Source: Dyadobacter sp. CECT 9275 (GTDB taxonomy: Bacteria; Bacteroidota; Bacteroidia; Cytophagales; Spirosomataceae). From it: DNA of 64,000 bases. The notes beneath the pieces were generated by a model, which made no database searches, was not told the DNA's origin, and saw only the letters and a list, made by a program, of their open reading frames with translations. Shown here in pieces: positions 59,354 to 64,000 of the stretch; position 1 is the stretch's first letter; every line of letters begins with the position of its first letter. The position numbers and the translations under genes were made by a program. The DNA lies in the NCBI RefSeq assembly GCF_907164905.1, contig NZ_CAJRAF010000002.1:3868001-3932000 (forward strand). The letters are read 5' to 3'.

Positions 59354-61039
59354 TTACGGCTCGTCAGTCACACAACCTTCACTGGCTGACTTTACGGTGC
59401 GGATATATCTGCCGAGCATGCCTTTTGTAAAACGCGGTGCTGGTTGTACCCATGCTGCCTTGCGTGCTGCCATTTCTTCGTCGGAGATATGTAAAATGAG
59501 CTGACGGGTATTGGCGTCAATCGTTATTCTGTCCCCATCTTTAACAAGGGCAATGGGCCCGCCGTCGAAAGCTTCTGGGGTGATGTGGCCTACTACAAAG
59601 CCATGCGTTCCGCCAGAGAAACGACCGTCGGTAATCAAAGCGATTTTGTCGCCCAATCCTGCGCCCATGACCGCAGAAGTTGGTTTTAACATTTCTGACA
59701 TACCCGGACCGCCTTTTGGTCCCGAATTACGGATCACAACTACATGGCCGGCTTTAATTTCGCCTTTAGCGAGCATCGTGATAATTTCCGTTTCGTGCTC
59801 ACAGATTTTTGCTTCGCCGTCGAACGTCAGGCCTTCTTTCCCTGTGATTTTGGCAACCGAACCGGTTGGAGCTAAATTCCCATACAATACCTGAATATGC
59901 CCGGATGATTTAATAGGGTTTTCCAGAGGGAAGATAATTTTTTGTGTTTCAAAGTTAAGGTCCGCAGCTTCTGCCAGATCTTCTGCCAGCGTTCTTCCGG
60001 TTACGGTGGGGCAATCTCCGTGGATCAATCCTTTTGAATACAAATATTTCATTACCGCCGGAACGCCACCAATTTCCAGGATGTCTTCCATGAAGTATTT
60101 GCCGCTTGGTTTGAGGTCCGCAATAAAAGGAACTTTGTTAGAAATTTCCTGAATATCATCCAGTGTCAAAGGAACGTTTGCCGAACGGGCTATGGCCAGG
60201 AAGTGTAACGCAGCGTTGGTGGAACCTCCCAAGGCCATCACCAGGGTCAAGGCGTTTTCCAGCGATTTTTTGGTAATAATATCTTTTGGTGTGATGTTCA
60301 GTTCCAGCAATTTTTTCATTGCCGCACCTATCTTTTTACACTCCTCTTGTTTCCCTTCGTGCGTGGCAGGATAGGAACTGCTGAAAGGCAGGCTCAGCCC
60401 CATTGCTTCTATGGATGCAGCCATGGTATTGGCTGTATACATTCCGCCGCAGGCGCCCTGGCCAGGGATGGAGTTCTGAATAACACCCTTATAATCTTCG
60501 TCAGAAATATTATTCGCGAATTTTTTACCCAGTGCTTCAAAAGCGGAAACAATATCCAGCTTTTGTCCCTTATAATGTCCGGAACGGATGGTTCCGCCAT
60601 AAACCATGATAGCCGGACGATCCAGGCGCGCCATGGCCATTACTGCTCCGGGCATATTTTTGTCACAACCCACAACGGCAATCACGCCGTCATACCATTG
60701 CGCCGAAACCACGGTTTCAATCGAATCGGCGATAATATCCCGGCTTGGAAGTGAATAACGCATCCCATCGTTACCGTTGGTCATGCCGTCCGACACGCCT
60801 ATCGTATTGAAAATCAGGCCTACCATGTCATTTGCGGTCACGCCCTGTTTTACATAAACCGATAATCCGTTCAGGTGCATGTTACAGGGGTTTCCCTCGT
60901 ATCCTGTGCTTGCAATCCCGATTTGCGGCTTAGCCATGTCTTCTTCTTTCAGACCGATGCCATACAACATAGCCTGTGCCGCAGGATTGGTAATTTCCTG
61001 GGTAAGGGTTTTGGAAAATTTGTTCAGTTCTGTCGCCAT
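59354..61039 (-). CDS. ilvD: Dihydroxy-acid dehydratase
   Basis: 561 residues. Cysteines expected to bind the Fe-S cluster are in [27 protein letters not shown] and [15 protein letters not shown]. Other family blocks are [45 protein letters not shown] and [16 protein letters not shown]. It forms 2-oxoisovalerate and 2-oxo-3-methylvalerate. It is the first structural gene of the ilv operon, preceded by the leader peptide and attenuator at 61063-61170. Confidence 0.96.
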   Translation of the reverse strand: MATELNKFSKTLTQEITNPAAQAMLYGIGLKEEDMAKPQIGIASTGYEGNPCNMHLNGLSVYVKQGVTANDMVGLIFNTIGVSDGMTNGNDGMRYSLPSRDIIADSIETVVSAQWYDGVIAVVGCDKNMPGAVMAMARLDRPAIMVYGGTIRSGHYKGQKLDIVSAFEALGKKFANNISDEDYKGVIQNSIPGQGACGGMYTANTMAASIEAMGLSLPFSSSYPATHEGKQEECKKIGAAMKKLLELNITPKDIITKKSLENALTLVMALGGSTNAALHFLAIARSANVPLTLDDIQEISNKVPFIADLKPSGKYFMEDILEIGGVPAVMKYLYSKGLIHGDCPTVTGRTLAEDLAEAADLNFETQKIIFPLENPIKSSGHIQVLYGNLAPTGSVAKITGKEGLTFDGEAKICEHETEIITMLAKGEIKAGHVVVIRNSGPKGGPGMSEMLKPTSAVMGAGLGDKIALITDGRFSGGTHGFVVGHITPEAFDGGPIALVKDGDRITIDANTRQLILHISDEEMAARKAAWVQPAPRFTKGMLGRYIRTVKSASEGCVTDEP

Positions 61040-61053
61040 TGGTGAATTATTGT

Positions 61054-61090
61054 AAAATAAAACACCTCACTCAGTGCGGTGAGTGAGGTG
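61054..61090 (-). terminator. ilvD attenuator terminator hairpin
   Basis: On the minus strand CACCTCACTCA and TGAGTGAGGTG (61090-61080 with 61073-61063) form a perfect 11-bp stem with a 6-base loop, followed by TTTTATTTT. It lies 23 bases before the ilvD start codon, so it can only regulate ilvD rather than end an upstream gene. Confidence 0.9.
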
Positions 61091-61133
61091 CAAGTATATT
61101 GACTATATCATCCCACTCACGCTTCACGCGTGA
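61063..61133 (-). promoter_or_regulatory. ilvD attenuator: alternative leader structures
   Basis: On the minus strand there is a 1:2 hairpin TCACGC-GTGAA-GCGTGA (61133-61117), which includes the leader stop codon. Segment 2 (GTGAGTGGG, 61120-61112) can instead pair with segment 3 (CCTCACTCAC read at 61087-61079): 9 pairs, one of them G-T. Segment 3 overlaps the 5' arm of the terminator, so antiterminator and terminator exclude each other. Stalling on the Val/Leu/Ile codons would cover the 5' arm of 1:2 and favour antitermination. Confidence 0.85.
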
Positions 61134-61170
61134 CTACAAGCAGCACAGGAATGACAATTGTCGTTTTCAT
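61117..61170 (-). CDS. Branched-chain-amino-acid-rich leader peptide of the ilvD attenuator
   Basis: ATG at 61170-61168 to TGA at 61119-61117 encodes 17 residues, MKTTIVIPVLLVVTREA. Eight of the residues are Ile, Val or Leu, all between positions 5 and 13. The stop codon is inside the first hairpin. This is the expected design of an Ile/Val/Leu-sensing leader peptide, as in enterobacterial ilv leaders, but the sequence is unrelated. Confidence 0.85.
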   Translation of the reverse strand: MKTTIVIPVLLVVTREA

Positions 61171-61195
61171 GATTAAAAGCGGAAACTAATTTGGC

Positions 61196-61209
61196 AGCGA
61201 AATTTCGCT
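61196..61209. promoter_or_regulatory. Palindrome upstream of the ilvD leader, shared with leuA
   Basis: AGCGAAATTTCGCT is a perfect 14-bp palindrome 26 bases upstream of the leader ATG. Thirteen of its bases recur upstream of the leuA leader (core 47535-47546). A TTAGTTTC element follows on the minus strand (61189-61182), a poor but similarly placed -7 candidate. The rest of the 61210-61338 gap is A/T rich and shows nothing else I can name. Confidence 0.6.
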
Positions 61210-61338
61210 AATTATTAATTGATGTTACAAATTAGAAGGGTATCTTTTTATTTTCCAAATATTACAGCAACTATTTGCAAATAATCTTCGATTAATACCA
61301 AATCTTTAGGAATAGAATGAAGGTTAAGGGAAAAGAAT

Positions 61339-61346
61339 TAATTTTG
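61339..61346 (+). promoter_or_regulatory. -7 promoter box for murQ
   Basis: TAATTTTG is an exact TAnnTTTG match. It lies 23 bases before the ATG at 61369 and only 11 bases before the ATG at 61357, which favours the later start. Confidence 0.55.
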
Positions 61347-61368
61347 GAATCGAAAAATGACCATATCT

Positions 61369-62175
61369 ATGCTTACAACAGAGTCCGCATCCAATTATAA
61401 TGATCTTGAGAAAATGAGTGTCGCCGACATTCTGTTTTCTATCAATCAGGAAGATCAGACAGTCCCATTGGCGGTTCGCAAGTCTCTGCCACAGGTTGAG
61501 GCCCTGGTAGAACAAATAGTACCGCGTATGCAGAAAGGCGGTCGGCTCTTTTATATAGGAGCGGGTACCAGCGGCCGCCTCGGCGTTGTGGATGCTTCCG
61601 AATGCCCGCCGACTTTTGGCGTACCGTTTGATCTGGTGGTGGGTATTATAGCGGGAGGTGATACCGCCATTCGCAAGGCTGTTGAAAATGCGGAGGACGA
61701 CTGGAACCAGGCTTGGATCGACTTGATGCCTTTTGAACCCAATGCCAATGATATCCTGGTGGGTATAGCTGCTTCCGGCAGGACGCCCTACGTGATCGGG
61801 GGGCTGAATGAAGCAAAAAAGGCCGGTCTGCTGACTGGCTGTGTGGTTTGCAATGATGGTTCTGCGGTGGCGGCAGCGGCAGAATTTCCCGTCGAAGTGG
61901 TAGTGGGTCCGGAATTCCTGACCGGAAGTACCAGAATGAAATCAGGAACGGCCCAGAAACTGGTGCTCAATATGATCTCAACAGCAGTAATGATCCGGCT
62001 GGGGAAAGTAAAGGGAAACAAGATGGTGGATATGCAAATGACCAATGAAAAACTGGTTGGTCGTGCCATTAGGATGATTATTGAAGAACTGGGAGTTTCT
62101 CCTGACGAAGCAGAGTCACTTCTGGAGGAACATGGCAGTGTCCGCGGAGCGATTGAAGCGATAAAAAAATCATAG
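61369..62175 (+). CDS. murQ: N-acetylmuramic acid 6-phosphate etherase
   Basis: 268 residues from the chosen ATG (MLTTESASNYNDLEKMSV). The SIS fold shows FYIGAGTSGRLGVVDASECP, then IIAGGDTAIRKAVENAEDD, IAASGRTPYVIGGLNEAK, and EFLTGSTRMKSGTAQKLVLN, with the catalytic glutamates of the family. It cleaves the lactyl ether of MurNAc-6-phosphate in cell-wall recycling, giving GlcNAc-6-phosphate. The alternative ATG at 61357 adds four residues. It is divergent from ilvD and convergent with the MDR gene. Confidence 0.94.
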   Translation: MLTTESASNYNDLEKMSVADILFSINQEDQTVPLAVRKSLPQVEALVEQIVPRMQKGGRLFYIGAGTSGRLGVVDASECPPTFGVPFDLVVGIIAGGDTAIRKAVENAEDDWNQAWIDLMPFEPNANDILVGIAASGRTPYVIGGLNEAKKAGLLTGCVVCNDGSAVAAAAEFPVEVVVGPEFLTGSTRMKSGTAQKLVLNMISTAVMIRLGKVKGNKMVDMQMTNEKLVGRAIRMIIEELGVSPDEAESLLEEHGSVRGAIEAIKKS

Positions 62176-62221
62176 GTTCGGCTGACAGTCTGATATCCGG
62201 GGTATGTCCCCGTACGGTTCA

Positions 62222-63232
62222 TCAAATACTTAAAACGACTTTCCCAAACTGCTGGCCGGAATCCAGGTACCTCAATGCTTCTTCGGCGCTGGCAAGCGGA
62301 TAAATCTTATCGATTACAGGTACGATCTGTTTTTCTTTTACAAAATCTGTCATCGCTCTGAATTCTTCTTCGGTTCCCATGGTAGTTCCGAGGATGTTCA
62401 GTTGCTTAAAAAATACCTTGGCCGGAACAATACCGCTGATGTTGCCGGCTCCGCCGCCATAAAAGCAAAGCCGTGCACCCGGGGCCGCAATGTCAATCAG
62501 CCGGGGGAAACCTGGTCCGCCGGCGCTGTCGATGATTACATTAAAAAAGCCTGTTTTGGGGCCCTTGGCCTTCACCAGCAGATCCCGGAACCAGGTGGGA
62601 TTGTTGTAGTTAATTCCTCCCTGTGCGCCCAGCCCGATGGCCTTGCTGATTTTCTCGTCCGACCCCGAAGTAACCCATACCTGTGCACCTGCGGCAACCG
62701 TAAGCTGCAAGGCCAAAAGTGCAACGCCTCCTCCAACGCCGGTTATTAGTACTTTGTCACTTTTTGATAACCCGCATCTGGTAAACAACGCCCGCCAGGC
62801 CGTTATTCCACCCATAGGCAGGGCAGCAGCTTGCTCTGCGGCCAGGTGCGCAGGTTTTTCGGCAAGGTATCGGGCATCCACTTTAACATATTCTGCAAAA
62901 GTACCCTGGTCTGGCATTCCCAGAATTTTATAGTTTCCGCCATAAAAAGCCGGGTTATCCCCCCAGTTATGCGAGGGGTTGATGATTACTTCCCGGCCAG
63001 CCCATTGCGGGGAAACCCCTTCTCCCAGTTCTGAAACAGTTCCGCAGCCGTCGGAGCCCACAATCAGCGGCGTGATAATTCCCGGGTAAAGTCCCTGCTG
63101 AATCCATACGTCCCTGTGGTTGAGTGCGGCAGCTTTCAGCCGAACCACCACCTCACCGGTGCCTGGTGTAGGTTGCTCCGTCTCCCGAATTTCCAGTGCC
63201 TGATGCAAGGCTTGTAATACTGCCGCTTTCAT
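62222..63232 (-). CDS. Zinc-binding-type alcohol dehydrogenase/quinone oxidoreductase (MDR family)
   Basis: 336 residues. The GroES-like N-terminal domain shows VRLKAAALNHRDVWIQQGLY and GSDGCGTVSELGEGV, and the nucleotide domain VLITGVGGGVALLALQLTVA. The cysteine cluster for a structural zinc is lacking, so it may be a zinc-free quinone-reductase-like member. The substrate is not known. Its ATG overlaps the stop of the NIPSNAP gene (ATGA at 63232-63229), so the two are translationally coupled. Confidence 0.85.
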   Translation of the reverse strand: MKAAVLQALHQALEIRETEQPTPGTGEVVVRLKAAALNHRDVWIQQGLYPGIITPLIVGSDGCGTVSELGEGVSPQWAGREVIINPSHNWGDNPAFYGGNYKILGMPDQGTFAEYVKVDARYLAEKPAHLAAEQAAALPMGGITAWRALFTRCGLSKSDKVLITGVGGGVALLALQLTVAAGAQVWVTSGSDEKISKAIGLGAQGGINYNNPTWFRDLLVKAKGPKTGFFNVIIDSAGGPGFPRLIDIAAPGARLCFYGGGAGNISGIVPAKVFFKQLNILGTTMGTEEEFRAMTDFVKEKQIVPVIDKIYPLASAEEALRYLDSGQQFGKVVLSI

Positions 63233-64000
63233 ATATCTGAGTATTCAGTCGGAAAAAGAAAATAAGCTGTGTTTTTGGACACATTGTTCTGGTATTCAGG
63301 CATCACTTTAACTTTATTCCATTCCGCATCGTCCGTAAAGGATTTCCAGTGTGCATCGCGTGAAGCTTTATTGGCAAAAGTGGTAAGGTACATCAGGTTA
63401 GGCATTGACTTACCTGCAATTACTTCACCATAAAATACGGGGTTGAAACCAAGCCGGTCAAAGATTCCCACTTCATTTCCGTCATTAAACATTCTGACCT
63501 TGTTGACATGTATCTTCTCCGTGTGTCCTTCATAACTTCTCAGCTCATAGATACGCTCACTTTTAGGAGAACTTAGGGATGTATTTTTGATAAAAGGACG
63601 GTCCTCGAATGCTCTCAGTACAGTGGATTCAATTCGTGAATAAGGAGGATTACTGTAAACTGCATCCAGATAATCCTTTCCATCTGTCTGATATTGCTGA
63701 TCCTTCCCTAAAGTCTTGGGCAGGGATACCAGCATATCCAGGGATTTAAGAGGAATGAGTACATAAATGAGTTTTCCGGCCGAGGTGTCTGTCAGTATCG
63801 GTTTGAAAACCCCCACCATTTTAATGCCTGCACGGTGCAGGGCAGGAAGATAAGCGTCTTTAAGGAATTTATCCATACGGGCTTCCTGTTCGCTGTTCTT
63901 CAGACGGTACATTTTAATTTCGTAGTATTCTCTCTTCGGAGCGGCAGAAACATGCAGGGTAATCAGGATCAGCAGTATACTGATAAAAGGTTTTGTAAGG
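63229..64000 (-). CDS. Exported NIPSNAP-family protein (start beyond the right edge)
   Basis: The frame is open through the right edge. The residues before the internal methionine at 63912 read LTKPFISILLILITLHVSAA and then PKREYYEIKMYRL, which is the hydrophobic core and cleavage region of a signal peptide. The true start is therefore just outside the window. Two NIPSNAP-like ferredoxin-fold repeats follow: EARMDKFLKDAYLPALHRAG ... LIYVLIPLKSLDML, and ERIYELRSYEGHTEKIHVNK ... PNLMYLTTFANKASRDAHWKSF. NIPSNAP proteins are small dimeric barrels of uncertain function. The gene is coupled to the MDR gene by a 4-base overlap. Confidence 0.88.
   Translation of the reverse strand, partial: LTKPFISILLILITLHVSAAPKREYYEIKMYRLKNSEQEARMDKFLKDAYLPALHRAGIKMVGVFKPILTDTSAGKLIYVLIPLKSLDMLVSLPKTLGKDQQYQTDGKDYLDAVYSNPPYSRIESTVLRAFEDRPFIKNTSLSSPKSERIYELRSYEGHTEKIHVNKVRMFNDGNEVGIFDRLGFNPVFYGEVIAGKSMPNLMYLTTFANKASRDAHWKSFTDDAEWNKVKVMPEYQNNVSKNTAYFLFPTEYSDI

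Noticed and set aside
1..64000. tRNA or rRNA genes, CRISPR arrays, transposases, integrases
   Set aside because: No cloverleaf-like sequence, regularly spaced repeat or mobile-element protein could be recognised on either strand.

Overview
The window is chromosomal DNA from a Bacteroidota bacterium, most likely a Cytophagales/Spirosomataceae member close to Dyadobacter. That placement is inferred from the gene families. The supporting signs are a GldG gliding-motility gene, an ECF sigma/FecR/SusC/SusD set, lipoproteins, several Bacteroidota-type -7 promoter boxes (TAnnTTTG), and planctomycete-type cytochromes of the kind found in large environmental Bacteroidota. I saw no tRNA, rRNA, CRISPR array, insertion sequence or phage gene.

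Layout. Positions 1-12.3 kb hold housekeeping and envelope genes: the tail of a NUDIX-like gene, a large SNF2 helicase with two SWIM zinc fingers, two small envelope genes, 5-formyl-THF cyclo-ligase, NADP-isocitrate dehydrogenase, an Omp85-type barrel, an aspartate aminotransferase and a PaaE-like flavin/2Fe-2S reductase. Positions 12.3-14.8 kb hold a BlaI repressor/M56 (BlaR1-like) pair with three operator-like dyads upstream. Positions 15.0-23.9 kb hold dnaN, gldG, a DUF1080 protein, rnr, a PolB-type exonuclease, lipB and yraN. Positions 23.9-44.5 kb form a carbohydrate locus: a TIM-barrel isomerase-like protein, a PVC-type haem protein, ECF sigma, FecR, SusC, SusD, a GH95-like glycosidase, a DUF1549/DUF1553 cytochrome, a DUF1501 protein, L-rhamnose mutarotase, a DUF2231/cytochrome/LRR membrane protein and a second TIM-barrel protein. 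Positions 44.5-46.1 kb hold msrC and purU.

From 61.0 down to 46.2 kb, all on the minus strand, lies a complete branched-chain amino acid supercluster: ilvD, ilvB, ilvN, ilvC, ilvA, an AraC-type regulator, leuC, leuD, a citramalate/isopropylmalate synthase-like gene, leuB and leuA. Small nucleotidyltransferase-type genes interrupt it at two places, one intact and one reduced to a remnant. The right edge holds murQ, an MDR oxidoreductase and the start-truncated end of a NIPSNAP gene.

The most interesting signal is regulatory. Upstream of ilvD and again upstream of leuA there is a short open frame rich in branched-chain codons (MKTTIVIPVLLVVTREA and MKYHNHTFILLLTKLS). Each is followed by mutually exclusive hairpins and then an intrinsic terminator, which is the architecture of ribosome-mediated transcription attenuation. 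Both leaders are preceded by the same 13-mer, AGCGAAATTTCGC, whose 12-bp core is a perfect palindrome and looks like a shared protein-binding site. The LeuA encoded here has no C-terminal leucine-binding domain, so the leuA attenuator may carry much of the leucine control at that step.
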